A stretch of 64,000 nucleotides of DNA, taken from the NCBI GenBank assembly GCA_965261055.1, contig OZ253440.1:1488001-1552000 (forward strand), given 5' to 3'. The position numbers and the translations under genes are program-made. Source of the stretch: G965261055 sp965261055 [NCBI: Fibrobacteria bacterium] (lineage in GTDB: Bacteria; Fibrobacterota; Fibrobacteria; UBA11236). The notes beneath the pieces were generated by a model. That model saw only the letters and a list, made by a program, of their open reading frames with translations. It had not been told where the DNA came from and ran no database searches. Of this stretch, positions 39,375 to 48,820 are shown piece after piece. Each line of letters opens with the position of its first letter. Positions within the stretch are counted from its first letter, which is position 1.

Positions 39375-39569
39375 TTAATTATTAACCGCTAAGCCTATAA
39401 AAAATATGATTAGGTAGGAGTACCATATGACAGTTGTTGGAAAGTTAAAATACTTGTCCAAAGTTGTTTTTTCTTTGTTTTTATAGTTCTTATAATATTT
39501 TATAAAAAAGTGCACAGTAAGGACAATTCCTATAAATGAAATTGATAATAGAATAATAATTTGATGCAT
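39375..39569 (-). CDS. Small two-helix membrane protein, hypothetical
   Basis: A 64-residue frame on the minus strand with two hydrophobic helices (IIILLSISFIGIVLTVHFFI and IWYSYLIIFFIGLAV) and a basic linker (KYYKNYKNKEK). There is no clear ribosome-binding site, so it is only moderately supported. The remaining bases of 39241-39670 hold no other gene; a weak hairpin (TTACTT-CT-AAGTAG) then TTTTTT near 39292-39313 may end the Ig-repeat gene. Confidence 0.45.
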   Translation of the reverse strand: MHQIIILLSISFIGIVLTVHFFIKYYKNYKNKEKTTLDKYFNFPTTVIWYSYLIIFFIGLAVNN

Positions 39570-39628
39570 AGTTTGAATTTAGTTTGTCAAAAAACAATAA
39601 TTTACTTAAATTTTCTCCGTCTGGCATG

Positions 39629-39655
39629 AAGAGCGACGAAAGTTGTTCTTTTTTT
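39629..39655 (+). terminator. GAAA-tetraloop terminator in the rimP-nusA leader
   Basis: AAGAGCGAC-GAAA-GTTGTTCTT is a 9-bp stem (two G-T pairs) capped by a GNRA tetraloop and run into TTTTTTT. It lies 15 bases before the rimP start, with no plus-strand gene between it and the Ig-repeat gene 390 bases upstream, so it looks like an attenuator of the rimP-nusA-infB operon. Confidence 0.6.
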
Positions 39656-39670
39656 ATCTGCAAGGTCAAT

Positions 39671-40126
39671 ATGATTATGAGTGAACAAATCGAAAAATTA
39701 GCGACAGGTGTTGTTCAATCTTTAGATTTAGAGTTGTTTCGTTTTGAAGATGTTCAACAGTCTAGTCGTCGTGTGATTCGGCTTTATATATACAAAACTG
39801 ATGGTGTGAGTGTAGATGATTGTTCTGAAGTAAGTCGTGCAATGGATACGATGATGGAAGTTGAGAATTTATTAACAGATGAGTCTTATACTTTGGAAGT
39901 ATCTTCTTTGGGTATAGATCGCCCTTTAATTGCAAAACGAGAATTTGAAGTGAACCTAAATCAGATGATTACAATTCAATATATGGATGAAAGTCAGAAA
40001 AAACAAAAAAAAACAGCTAAACTTATCCAAATTGTAGATGAAATTTTTCATTTTAAGAATAAACAAGAAGTTTTTTCAATTGATTATCAACAGATTGTTA
40101 AAGGTATTGTTGAAGTTTCTTTTTAA
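39671..40126 (+). CDS. rimP: Ribosome maturation factor RimP
   Basis: Needed for maturation of the 30S subunit. The protein of about 151 residues has the two-domain RimP layout: an N-terminal alpha/beta domain (LELFRFEDVQQSSRRVIRLYIYK, VSVDDCSEVSRAMDTMME, YTLEVSSLGIDRPL) and a C-terminal small barrel. The segment LEVSSLGIDRPL is a good family marker (commonly LEVSSPGLDRPL). The start may be 39671 (AAGG five bases upstream) or 39677; the longer frame from 39584 would cross the terminator hairpin and is not used. It is the first gene of rimP-nusA-infB-rbfA-truB. Confidence 0.9.
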   Translation: MIMSEQIEKLATGVVQSLDLELFRFEDVQQSSRRVIRLYIYKTDGVSVDDCSEVSRAMDTMMEVENLLTDESYTLEVSSLGIDRPLIAKREFEVNLNQMITIQYMDESQKKQKKTAKLIQIVDEIFHFKNKQEVFSIDYQQIVKGIVEVSF

Positions 40127-40143
40127 AACAAAGTAAGGTTATT

Positions 40144-41346
40144 ATGAATATAGATATCATAGAAAGTTTAAATGCATTAGCAAAAAATCAAAATTTATCT
40201 CAGAAAGTGATGAAAGAAATTCTTTGTGAAAGTTTGGTGATTGCCACACAAAAGTACTTAAACTTACATAAAAACATTGAAGTCAGTATTGATGAAGAAA
40301 CGGGTGAAATAAAAGTTGCATTATGTGTAAAGATTGTTGATGATTTTCCAGACCCTTCTGAAGGAGCAACAGACGAAGAAATCATTAAAATAGATGAGAA
40401 ATATATGCTTTTACATGATGCGAAGAGCTTTAATAATACTGTTGAAGTAGGAGATACTTTAATTATAAATGTACCTATAGAAAAATTTAATCGTACAGTC
40501 ATTATTACTGCAAAACAAATGTTGTTACAGCGTATACGTGATGCTAAAAGAGAGCAAATTTTTGAGATGTATCGAAAAAAACAAGGTACGATTATTTCAG
40601 GAACTGTCCAGCAAGTTGAAAGAGGTATGATTTTTGTGATATTACCAGATAATGTAGAGGGAGTGTTGCTTATAAGAGAACAGATTCGAAAAGAGCGTTA
40701 TCGTCAAGGAGAGTCTATTCGAGCTCTTATTTTAGAAGTTAACTTGGATACACGACATCAAATTATTTTGTCTAGATCTCATCCGTTATTTTTAACAGAA
40801 TTGTTTAAGTTGGAAGTTCCTGAAATTTCAAATAATACGATTCGCATACGAGGGGCATCTAGAGATCCTGGTTTTAGAGCAAAAATTGCTATTACAACTA
40901 GTGATGATCGTATTGATCCTGTGGGAGCTTGTGTAGGTGTTAAAGGAAACCGTGTTCAAGCTATTGTTCGAGAATTGTCAAATGAACGCATAGATGTTAT
41001 TAATTGGTCTGATGATTTAAATACATACATCAAAAGAGTTTTGACTCCATCTAATATCTTGGATATCCATAACATTCAAGATGGTCGAGTTATTGTGATT
41101 GTTAATGACGAAGATCTATTTCAATCAATTGGCAGAAATGGACAAAATGTACGTTTAGCGTCTGAATTGGTAGGTAGAGAGCTAGACATTTATAGTAAAG
41201 AAGAGTTTGAAAAAATGCCTGAAGATGAAAAAACTCATATTATGACAAAAATTGAAGGTTATCAGATTATTGATTTACAAAGTAAATTTTTTCCTCCAGA
41301 AACAAAAGAAGATAAATTTTCTGAATTAGAATCATTGTTTAACTAA
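40144..41346 (+). CDS. nusA: Transcription factor NusA
   Basis: Binds RNA polymerase and controls pausing, termination and antitermination. The 400-residue protein has the N-terminal polymerase-binding domain (about 1-125), an S1 domain (GTIISGTVQQVERGMIFVIL, about 138-205) and two KH domains, the first with RIDPVGACVGVKGNRVQAIVREL and the second with SIGRNGQNVRLASEL. It lacks the extra C-terminal acidic repeats of E. coli NusA, as do many bacteria. It follows rimP by 17 bases. Confidence 0.96.
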   Translation: MNIDIIESLNALAKNQNLSQKVMKEILCESLVIATQKYLNLHKNIEVSIDEETGEIKVALCVKIVDDFPDPSEGATDEEIIKIDEKYMLLHDAKSFNNTVEVGDTLIINVPIEKFNRTVIITAKQMLLQRIRDAKREQIFEMYRKKQGTIISGTVQQVERGMIFVILPDNVEGVLLIREQIRKERYRQGESIRALILEVNLDTRHQIILSRSHPLFLTELFKLEVPEISNNTIRIRGASRDPGFRAKIAITTSDDRIDPVGACVGVKGNRVQAIVRELSNERIDVINWSDDLNTYIKRVLTPSNILDIHNIQDGRVIVIVNDEDLFQSIGRNGQNVRLASELVGRELDIYSKEEFEKMPEDEKTHIMTKIEGYQIIDLQSKFFPPETKEDKFSELESLFN

Positions 41347-41382
41347 TTTTGAATTTTTTAAAAAAGCGAACAATAGCTCATT

Positions 41383-44157
41383 ATGCAAAAAAAAGAAGCG
41401 AAAAAACAAATAGCCACTTTAGCTAAAAAATACGAAGTGCCTTCGCAGGTTTTGGTTGACCTTTTAATTGACAAAGGCTTTGATGTTAAATCTGAGAGAT
41501 CATTAATTACTAGTAAGAATTTTGCAGAAATACGTTTGAAGGTTATCGAAAAGCAACAAGAAATGAAGGACAAGCAAGATGATGGGTTGAAAGCTAAGAT
41601 TATTAAGAAAAAATCTAAACCAATAAAAATTGTTAATACAAACCCTGTTAAGATAAATGCTGAGTCTGAAGTAAAGGTTGAAAAAGAGGCCGTTCAGGAA
41701 GGTTTTGCTCAAGAGCTTGAAGAGATTGATGCAAAAGTAAAAGATACTGTAGCATCTCTTGAAGGTTCTACAGAGGTATTAGAAACAAAAGAGTTTTTAG
41801 TTGAAAAATCACAAATTACTGAAAAAGAGAAACCAGCTTCTATAATCACAGAAAAAATAACGCAATCTAGTAGTGTAATTGAGAAGCCGATTATAAAGAA
41901 CTCTCCAAGATCGACATTAAAAGTTCAAGTTGATAAGAAACAAGACCAAGCATTATTGGATCGTATTCAAAAACATCAAGAACAAAAAAAGAATGCTTCA
42001 TTACAGCGAAATGCAAGAAAGGGACAAGGTTATTCTGGGCGTTTTGGAAATAAGCCTAACGATGCTAATAGTGGTTCTTTAGGTCAAGATGTTTATTCTC
42101 GTAGAGCTCAAGATGCGGGGGTAACTTTATCTTCTATTATGCAGGGCGGTAAAACAGGTGACTCTCAAAGGGGAGATAATCGATTAGGTAGTAGAGTTAA
42201 CAAGGGTAAAGCTGGTAAGGATCGTTACAAAAAAAATACTCCAGTCTCGAAAGATGGTAACAAAGGTTCTGTAGACAGGTCTAGAATGAGTCGTTTTTTA
42301 GAGAATACGACTAAAATTGGAAAAAAATCTTATAAAAAAGTAAAAAAAGAGACTGTAGATGATTCCTTAGAACGAAAGGTATTAGAAGTTGCTGAGTTTA
42401 TCTCTATAGCTGAATTAGCTGGACTATTAAATGTTTCATCTAATACGGTGATTGCCAAATGTTTGGAAATGGGTATGATGGTGACGATTAATCAGCGTTT
42501 AGATATGGATACAATTTCTATTATTGCTGATGATTTCAATGTAGATGTTAAGGCTTTGGATGAATATCAAGAAGAATCATATGAGGATGATGATCAGGAT
42601 GATAAAGAAGACCTTGAATTAAGAGCTCCAATTGTTACGATTATGGGTCATGTTGATCATGGTAAAACATCTGTTTTAGATCGTATACGAAATTCTAAGG
42701 TTACTCAAGGAGAGACTGGAGGAATCACTCAACATATAGGAGCTTATTCTGTAAAAACATCTGTGGGAAATGTTACTTTTTTGGATACTCCTGGTCACGA
42801 GGCCTTTGCTGCTATGAGATCAAGAGGAGCACAAGTTACAGATTTAATTGTGTTGGTCGTTGCTGCTGATAGTGTTGTTATGCCTCAAACAAGAGAGGCG
42901 ATAGAACACGCTCGAAGTGCGAAGGTAAAGTTGATTGTAGCTATTAATAAGTGTGATTTAGAAACAGCAAACCCAGACATGGTTAAAGCTAAATTAGCTG
43001 AGGAAGGCGTCCTAGTAGACAGTTATGGAGGCGATGTATCTTGTGTAGAAATTTCTGCAAAAAGAGGTGATAATATTGATAAACTTCTGGAAATGTTAGC
43101 TCTAGAGGCAGAAGTTATGGAGTTAAAAGCAAATTCAAAAAGAGAATTTGCACGAGCTACAGTTATTGAAACCAGATTGGATAAAGGAAAAGGAATTGTT
43201 TCTACTATAATTATCCAAAATGGAACGCTGAGAGTTGGTGATATTTTTGTTTGTGGACCTTATAGCGGAAAGGTTCGAGCTATATTAAATGATAAGGATG
43301 AGAAAATTGAAAAAGCTCTTCCTGCTATGCCAGTTCAAATTTTAGGTTTCTCAGGTGCATCTCAATCAGGAGATGTTTTTATGGTTGTTTCAACTGAACA
43401 AAAAGCTCGAGATTTAGTTAGTCGTCGTATTGAAGCTTCTCAAGAAAGAGAAAGGCGTCAAAAACAACGAGTCACTTTAGAACAATTCCACGAACAAATT
43501 GTAAAAGGTGAGTTTCATGAATTAAATTTAATTGTGAAAGCTGATGTAGATGGTTCTGTTGAAGCTATTGCAAATTCCTTGGATAAATTATCTACAGATG
43601 AAGTCAGAGTTAATATCATAAGTAAAGGTGTTGGTGCGGTAAAAGAAGCAGATATTCATTTAGCAGTAGCATCTGATGCTATGATAATTTCTTTTCATCT
43701 ATTGCCAACAAAAAAAATGAGATCTACTGCTGAGTCGTCTGGCGTTAGTATTCAGTATTATAATACAATATATCAGGTGACAGAAAGTATACAAGGTGCG
43801 ATGGAAGGCATGTTGAATCCTGAGCTGATTGAAGAAGTTTGTGGAGAAGCGAATGTGCTTCAAATTTTTAAAGTACCTAAAGTTGGCATTATAGCTGGTT
43901 GTGTTGTTGCAGGTGGATTTGTGGATAGAGACTCCTTGGTAAGACTTTATCGGGAGAGAGTTTTGATTAGTGAAGCAAAGGTAACTTCTTTGAAGAGGAT
44001 AAAAGATGATGTTAAAGTTGTTAAGAATGGTTTAGAGTGTGGGATTGGAATTTCTGGTGTTTCTAATATACAAGAAGGGGATACTCTTGCTTTCTTTAAG
44101 AAAAAAGAGGTTGCCCGTCAGTTAAAGGTTCCAAATCAAGACAAGGTTAAAAAGTAG
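41383..44157 (+). CDS. infB: Translation initiation factor IF-2
   Basis: GTPase that brings initiator tRNA to the ribosome. The 924-residue protein has an N-terminal IF2 helical module, a long charged region (about 60-320, rich in Lys, Glu, Gly and Arg) and the conserved half: G1 GHVDHGKT, G2 around GGITQHIGAY, G3 DTPGHEAF, G4 NKCD and G5 SAKRG, followed by the EF-Tu-like domain II and IF2 domains III and IV (NLIVKADVDGSVEAI ... GVIIAGC-type KVGIIAGCVVAGG). The gene is complete and 36 bases after nusA. Confidence 0.97.
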   Translation: MQKKEAKKQIATLAKKYEVPSQVLVDLLIDKGFDVKSERSLITSKNFAEIRLKVIEKQQEMKDKQDDGLKAKIIKKKSKPIKIVNTNPVKINAESEVKVEKEAVQEGFAQELEEIDAKVKDTVASLEGSTEVLETKEFLVEKSQITEKEKPASIITEKITQSSSVIEKPIIKNSPRSTLKVQVDKKQDQALLDRIQKHQEQKKNASLQRNARKGQGYSGRFGNKPNDANSGSLGQDVYSRRAQDAGVTLSSIMQGGKTGDSQRGDNRLGSRVNKGKAGKDRYKKNTPVSKDGNKGSVDRSRMSRFLENTTKIGKKSYKKVKKETVDDSLERKVLEVAEFISIAELAGLLNVSSNTVIAKCLEMGMMVTINQRLDMDTISIIADDFNVDVKALDEYQEESYEDDDQDDKEDLELRAPIVTIMGHVDHGKTSVLDRIRNSKVTQGETGGITQHIGAYSVKTSVGNVTFLDTPGHEAFAAMRSRGAQVTDLIVLVVAADSVVMPQTREAIEHARSAKVKLIVAINKCDLETANPDMVKAKLAEEGVLVDSYGGDVSCVEISAKRGDNIDKLLEMLALEAEVMELKANSKREFARATVIETRLDKGKGIVSTIIIQNGTLRVGDIFVCGPYSGKVRAILNDKDEKIEKALPAMPVQILGFSGASQSGDVFMVVSTEQKARDLVSRRIEASQERERRQKQRVTLEQFHEQIVKGEFHELNLIVKADVDGSVEAIANSLDKLSTDEVRVNIISKGVGAVKEADIHLAVASDAMIISFHLLPTKKMRSTAESSGVSIQYYNTIYQVTESIQGAMEGMLNPELIEEVCGEANVLQIFKVPKVGIIAGCVVAGGFVDRDSLVRLYRERVLISEAKVTSLKRIKDDVKVVKNGLECGIGISGVSNIQEGDTLAFFKKKEVARQLKVPNQDKVKK

Positions 44158-44188
44158 AATACTTTTTTAGAAGACATTTTAAATAGTT

Positions 44189-44551
44189 ATGCTTAGAAGA
44201 ACCAAACGCATCCAAGATACAATTTTGAAATTATTGAGTGAAGCTCTTATAAAAGACTTACAAGATCCTCGTTTGGGATTTATTACCTTTTCTCATGTTG
44301 ATTTTTCATCTGACTTGTCTAGAGCTCAAGTGTTTGTCTCTATTTTAGGATCGGATAAGGATAAAAAATCATCTTTAGTGGCATTACAGAATAGTGCTTC
44401 TTTTTTGAGAACAAGTCTTTCAAAAAAAATGACAACGCACACTGTGCCAAAACTAACGTTTGTCTTAGATGAAGGTTTAGATTATAGTGAAAAAATGCAT
44501 CGTTTAATTGAAAAAACAAAACGAAAAGATTTAGAATCTCCTTTATATTAG
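44189..44551 (+). CDS. rbfA: Ribosome-binding factor A
   Basis: 30S maturation and cold-response factor. The 120-residue protein begins MLRRTKRIQDTILKLLSEALIKDLQDPRLGFITF, with the LQDPRLGFIT motif typical of RbfA. It continues with the DLSRAQVFVSILG strand and LSKKM-x-HTVPKLTFVLDEGLDYSEKMHRLIE. It overlaps the start of truB by one base (TAGTG). Confidence 0.94.
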   Translation: MLRRTKRIQDTILKLLSEALIKDLQDPRLGFITFSHVDFSSDLSRAQVFVSILGSDKDKKSSLVALQNSASFLRTSLSKKMTTHTVPKLTFVLDEGLDYSEKMHRLIEKTKRKDLESPLY

Positions 44552-45429
44552 TGGATAAAGATTTAAATACAGGTCTTTTTTTAATTAACAAGCCGCAAGG
44601 TATGTCTTCTTTTAAGGCTTTATATCCTATTAAACGATTATTTAAAAAACACCGAGTAGGGCATGCTGGAACATTAGATGTAGAAGCAACGGGTTTGTTG
44701 GTTGTTGCTGTTGGTAAAGCTACGCGTCTTGTTGATTTAATTCATGCCAAGTCGAAAACATATGAGTTTAAAATTATTTTAGGAAAAACATCAAACTCTT
44801 ATGATTTATTTGGTAATGTTACAGATACAGGTCTAAAATATAAGGGCTCTTTAGATGATATTCAAACAGTAGTAAACAGTGAATTTGTTGGAAACATTCA
44901 ACAAGCACCACCAATTTTTTCATCGGTAAAATACCAAGGTACGAGAGCCTATAAATTAGCTAGGCACGGTTTAGATATGAATCTTCAATCTAAACTTGTA
45001 GTTATCAAATCATTTGAAATTTTAAAATATAATTATCCTAAAATAGAGTGTAGAGTAATTTGTTCTAAAGGAACATATGTCAGGTCTTTAGCTCATGATT
45101 TAGGGCAAAAATTGGGTTGTGGCGGTGTTGCAGATAAGATTCATCGCACGCAGATAGGAGAATTTGCTTTAAGTAGTGCTCTAGAAGTTGATTCTGTTGT
45201 GGATCAGAATCAACTTATGCCTTTAGAGTCTTATTTTGGTGAGATTAAACCAATACAGCTTGAAGACGAACAAATGCGTTTAGTCACACATGGACAAACG
45301 ATAAAGTGCTCTGTAGATATTAAAATAAATAGGTTGGTTAAGTTACTAAATACTAAAAATAAATGGATAGCATTAGGAGAGCAAACGTCAGAAGAAATTG
45401 GGTTGAAATCAATGCTTACAATTTTATAA
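44551..45429 (+). CDS. truB: tRNA pseudouridine-55 synthase
   Basis: Makes the pseudouridine of the T loop in all tRNAs. The 292-residue protein has the N-terminal LFLINKPQGMSSFKAL, the catalytic motif GHAGTLDVEATGLLVVAVGKATR with the active-site aspartate, and CSKGTYVRSLAHDLG. The start is a GTG whose first base is the last base of the rbfA stop codon, so the two are translationally coupled. It is the last gene of the rimP operon. Confidence 0.96.
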   Translation: MDKDLNTGLFLINKPQGMSSFKALYPIKRLFKKHRVGHAGTLDVEATGLLVVAVGKATRLVDLIHAKSKTYEFKIILGKTSNSYDLFGNVTDTGLKYKGSLDDIQTVVNSEFVGNIQQAPPIFSSVKYQGTRAYKLARHGLDMNLQSKLVVIKSFEILKYNYPKIECRVICSKGTYVRSLAHDLGQKLGCGGVADKIHRTQIGEFALSSALEVDSVVDQNQLMPLESYFGEIKPIQLEDEQMRLVTHGQTIKCSVDIKINRLVKLLNTKNKWIALGEQTSEEIGLKSMLTIL

Positions 45430-45501
45430 AATCATTTTTTCTTTATAAGAATAAGCCTGTATTTTATACATTTCATACCATTGTTATTATAATAAAGTAT
45501 T

Positions 45502-47817
45502 ATGTTACAAAAATTAAGTTTAAAGCAGATAGAAGAGTTTAAAAAAGAACAAATTTCAAAGCGTAAAAAAATAACGGAACAGTCGTTGTCGAGATTGATT
45601 GACTTTTTTGAAAATGGTTTTAGCAATCATTATATCGTTAGTTATCGTAAAGATGAAATACTTAACCTAAGAGAAAGAACTGTTTCTAGAATTAAAGATG
45701 ATTTTTTAGACTTTAGAAGTCTTGTTAGCCGTCAGCAGAGAATAATAGAAACCCTCAAAGAAGGTGATGCTTTTACTTTTGAAGTAGAAGAAATAATTTT
45801 ATCTACATATGACCGATTTTTACTTGAGGAATACTTTCTATCGATTAAGCCTGATAAGAAAACAAGAGCAACAAATGCCAAGCAATTAGGTTTACAAGAA
45901 TGTAGTGACTTTATCAAGCAGCAAACAACAGAATTTAATGCTGAAAAAAAAATGGAATCTTTTGTTAATCCAAAGAAAGGAGTTTCTACTATAGAAATAG
46001 TAAAGCAAGGTGCTTTTGATATTATTGCTGAAGAAATTGCGAACAATTTAGAGCAAAAAAAAGAAATTTTAGAGTATGAATGGGAGGACGCAAGTTTAGA
46101 AACGAAAGCAATATTAAAAGAGCAAGACGATAAAAAATATAAGGAATTTCAAAAGTATTTAAATTTTTCATCTAAATTGGGCTTCCTTTCTCCTTTTCAG
46201 GCTTTACAAATTTTTCGGGCTCAAAAGTTAAAATTAATTCGAATTCAAATTAAGATAAATGATGAAAAACATATATCTGATTTGATTCAAAGAAATATTA
46301 AGAAAAAAGGTGTCTTTGAGGAAGAGTTAAAAACAATTATGAAAGATGCTTATATGCGATTGATTAAACCTGTAATAGAAATTGAATTGCATTCTCGTCT
46401 AAAAAAGAAAGCTCAAAAAATGGCATTAGATGAAATTGAAAATAAATCTAGATGCATTTTTAATTCCAGATCGATAAGTGATACAGTTGTAATGGGAATT
46501 TATCCTGGAACTGAATCGGGATGTAAAATTGCTCTATTGGGTAGTGATGGGGAATTATTAGAGCAAAGAATAATTTTTTTGAGGCAGGAGGAATCTAAAG
46601 TTATTTTAACTGCAATGTTGGATGCTTTTAATGTTGGTATTATTGCTATTGCTGATGATCGAGGATTTCAAAAGTGCAATCAATTTATACGAAATTGTAT
46701 AGTAACACTGAATAAGCCTCCAGTGTGTTTTTTCATTAGTAAACTAGGAGCTATTGGCTATGCTAGTTCCCAAAAAGCTGAAAAAGAGTTTTCTAAAGTG
46801 GATAAGCCTATACGAAGGGCTATTTTTATAGCTCGGCAGGTACAAAGACCATTAGAAGTGTATGCAAATTCAGGCTACCATCTATTTGGCTTGCAAGCAC
46901 AGAATGATATTTTAAACTCTTCAATTGTTCAGCAGAAAATAGAAGATGTTCTAAAAGGTGTTGTTCATTTTTCGGGAGTTGATGTTAACCGTAGTTCAGT
47001 TTCTATTTTAAAGCTAGTATCAGGATTAAATACGAAAACAGCAGAACAGATTGTTGCACATCGTGATAAAAATGGAAAGATACAAGCTCGTTCTGATTTT
47101 TATCGTATTCTAGGGTTAGATGCCTCAAGCTTTAAACAGGTTGCGGGTTTCTTAAGAATTTACAATGGAGCAAACTTATTAGATTCAACATCTATTCATC
47201 CAGATCAATATGAATTAGTAGAACAAATTTTGAGTAAAAACAAGGTGACTTTAGAGTCAGTTATGAAAGAACCTCAAAAATTAAAACAGATTCAATGGGA
47301 ACGAGAGGCCACTAAAAATAATAAATTATTGATACAAGATTTGAAGAAAAAAATAGAGTGGTTGGTATTTTCACAAAGTCATAAGATTTCCGAGGATTAT
47401 AGTTTAAAACATCAAAACATTTCTGAATTAAAACCAAATCAAATTTGCAAAGCAATCGTGGTTAATGTTACTAATTTTGGTATTTTTATAGATGCTGGAC
47501 TTGGTGAAAAGGCTTTTATACACATTTCTAATTTGAATAAGCCTTCCATATCTAAATTAGAAATTATTAAAGCAAAGTTTCTAGAATATGATGAAAAAAC
47601 CAATAAAATTTCTTTCTCAATGAACGAAGTCAATCAAAAAATCTATAGCTCTAAAAAGCAATTTAAAGTAAATAAAAAACAGGAAAAAAAGTACAATTCT
47701 AATAAACTTTATACTTTAGAAGAATTACAACAAAAGTTTGACGATAAGGCTACTCTAAAGAAAAACAATGTGAAATTGAAGGTGTCTATTAAATCTATCA
47801 TGAGAAGTGGTCGATAA
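45502..47817 (+). CDS. tex: Tex/Spt6-like RNA-binding transcription accessory protein
   Basis: A 771-residue protein of the Tex family, which is associated with transcript elongation and RNA handling. In order it has the N-terminal helical module (with NHYIVSYRKDEI in place of the usual P-F-I-x-R-Y-R-K-E), the YqgF/RNase H-like domain (MGIYPGTESGCKIALLG), the helix-hairpin-helix pair (GLNTKTAEQIVAHRDKNG; FYRILGLDASSFKQVAGFLRI) and a C-terminal S1 domain (GTFG-type VVNVTNFGIFIDAGLGEKAFIHIS). It is diverged from better-known Tex proteins, but the layout is complete. It precedes the tRNA gene. Confidence 0.88.
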   Translation: MLQKLSLKQIEEFKKEQISKRKKITEQSLSRLIDFFENGFSNHYIVSYRKDEILNLRERTVSRIKDDFLDFRSLVSRQQRIIETLKEGDAFTFEVEEIILSTYDRFLLEEYFLSIKPDKKTRATNAKQLGLQECSDFIKQQTTEFNAEKKMESFVNPKKGVSTIEIVKQGAFDIIAEEIANNLEQKKEILEYEWEDASLETKAILKEQDDKKYKEFQKYLNFSSKLGFLSPFQALQIFRAQKLKLIRIQIKINDEKHISDLIQRNIKKKGVFEEELKTIMKDAYMRLIKPVIEIELHSRLKKKAQKMALDEIENKSRCIFNSRSISDTVVMGIYPGTESGCKIALLGSDGELLEQRIIFLRQEESKVILTAMLDAFNVGIIAIADDRGFQKCNQFIRNCIVTLNKPPVCFFISKLGAIGYASSQKAEKEFSKVDKPIRRAIFIARQVQRPLEVYANSGYHLFGLQAQNDILNSSIVQQKIEDVLKGVVHFSGVDVNRSSVSILKLVSGLNTKTAEQIVAHRDKNGKIQARSDFYRILGLDASSFKQVAGFLRIYNGANLLDSTSIHPDQYELVEQILSKNKVTLESVMKEPQKLKQIQWEREATKNNKLLIQDLKKKIEWLVFSQSHKISEDYSLKHQNISELKPNQICKAIVVNVTNFGIFIDAGLGEKAFIHISNLNKPSISKLEIIKAKFLEYDEKTNKISFSMNEVNQKIYSSKKQFKVNKKQEKKYNSNKLYTLEELQQKFDDKATLKKNNVKLKVSIKSIMRSGR

Positions 47818-47828
47818 ATGAATAGTTG

Positions 47829-47857
47829 TTGCAATTTGCTTTAAAACTGACTAAATT
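47829..47857 (+). promoter_or_regulatory. Promoter of the tRNA(CAU) gene
   Basis: TTGCAA (47829-47834), 17 bases, then TAAATT (47852-47857), 14 bases before the mature 5' end of the tRNA. This is a good sigma70-type spacing, assigned by eye. Confidence 0.5.
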
Positions 47858-47871
47858 TTGGCGGTCTATAT

Positions 47872-47948
47872 GGCGGCTTAGCTCAGTTGGTTAGAGCAAT
47901 GGAATCATAATCCATGTGTCTGGGGTTCAAATCCCTGAGCCGCTACCA
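47872..47948 (+). tRNA. tRNA with anticodon CAU (elongator Met or Ile2)
   Basis: A 77-base cloverleaf with CCA encoded. The acceptor strand GGCGGCT pairs with AGCCGCT (first pair G-T), the D arm is GCTC-AGTTGGTTA-GAGC, the anticodon stem is ATGGA/TCCAT around loop ATCATAA (anticodon CAT at positions 34-36), and the T loop is TTCAAAT. The first pair is not C-A, and the anticodon stem lacks the three G-C pairs of initiator tRNA, so it is elongator Met or, if the C is modified by TilS, Ile for AUA. Confidence 0.92.
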
Positions 47949-47998
47949 CTCTTTCAAAATGAAGAGTTTAGTTTTAAGTCTTTAAGAAAAAGGTTTGT

Positions 47999-48787
47999 AT
48001 GATGTTGAAGGGTAAAAAAGGTCTAATTTTAGGAGTTGCTAATAATAAAAGTATTGCTTGGGGTATTGCTGAACAATTAATGAAACAAGGTGCTGAAGTT
48101 GCATTTAGCTATCAGAGTGAAAGATTAAGACTTGGATTAGACAAATTACTAGTAGATTATCCTAGTTCAAAAAAATATTGCTGTGATGTTGGTAATCAAG
48201 AAGAAATTGATCAGCTGTCTAAAAATGTTGAAAAAGATTTTGACAAGTTAGATTTTGTCGTTCATTCACTAGCTTTTGCTGATAAACATGACTTAGAAAA
48301 TAAATTTATTAATACAAGTCGTGATAGTTTCTTAAAGTCAGTGGATATTAGCTGTTATTCCTTAGTTGCTGTAATGCAATCGTTACAAGACCTTTTAAAT
48401 GATAATGCATCTGTAATTGCTTTAACTTATTTAGGTGCAGTTAATACCGTTCTAAATTATAATGTTATGGGTGTTTCAAAAGCAGCTTTGGAATCAACTG
48501 TGCGTTATTTAGCTATTGACTTAGGCGAAAAGAATGTTAGGGTAAATGCTATTTCAGCAGGACCGATTCAAACGTTGGCTGCTCGAGGTATTCGGAATTT
48601 TTCTGTCCTACATAAAATTCATCCAAAAATTTCTCCTCTTAAAAAATCTGTTACAATTGAAGATGTCGGTAATGTTGCCGTTTTCCTTTGTAGTCCTATG
48701 AGTCAAGCAATTAGTTCTGAAATTATTTATGTTGACGGTGGTTTTCATAATGTTGCAGTAGGTCCTATGGAAGTTTATAATTATTAA
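47999..48787 (+). CDS. fabI: Enoyl-ACP reductase (FabI)
   Basis: Completes each fatty acid elongation cycle. The 262-residue SDR-type reductase has the FabI-specific nucleotide loop GVANNKSIAWGIA, the SLAFADKHDLE segment, and the catalytic pair in LTYLGAVNTVLNYNVMGVSK (Y then Y-x6-K). It closes with ISAGPIQTLAARGI and YVDGGF. This is the standard FabI class, not FabK or FabV. AAAAAGG ends six bases before the ATG. It is the first of fabI-dnaN-thioesterase, which are close together on the same strand. Confidence 0.95.
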   Translation: MMLKGKKGLILGVANNKSIAWGIAEQLMKQGAEVAFSYQSERLRLGLDKLLVDYPSSKKYCCDVGNQEEIDQLSKNVEKDFDKLDFVVHSLAFADKHDLENKFINTSRDSFLKSVDISCYSLVAVMQSLQDLLNDNASVIALTYLGAVNTVLNYNVMGVSKAALESTVRYLAIDLGEKNVRVNAISAGPIQTLAARGIRNFSVLHKIHPKISPLKKSVTIEDVGNVAVFLCSPMSQAISSEIIYVDGGFHNVAVGPMEVYNY

Positions 48788-48820
48788 AGATGAAATTAAG
48801 TTAATTTATAAGGAGATAAG

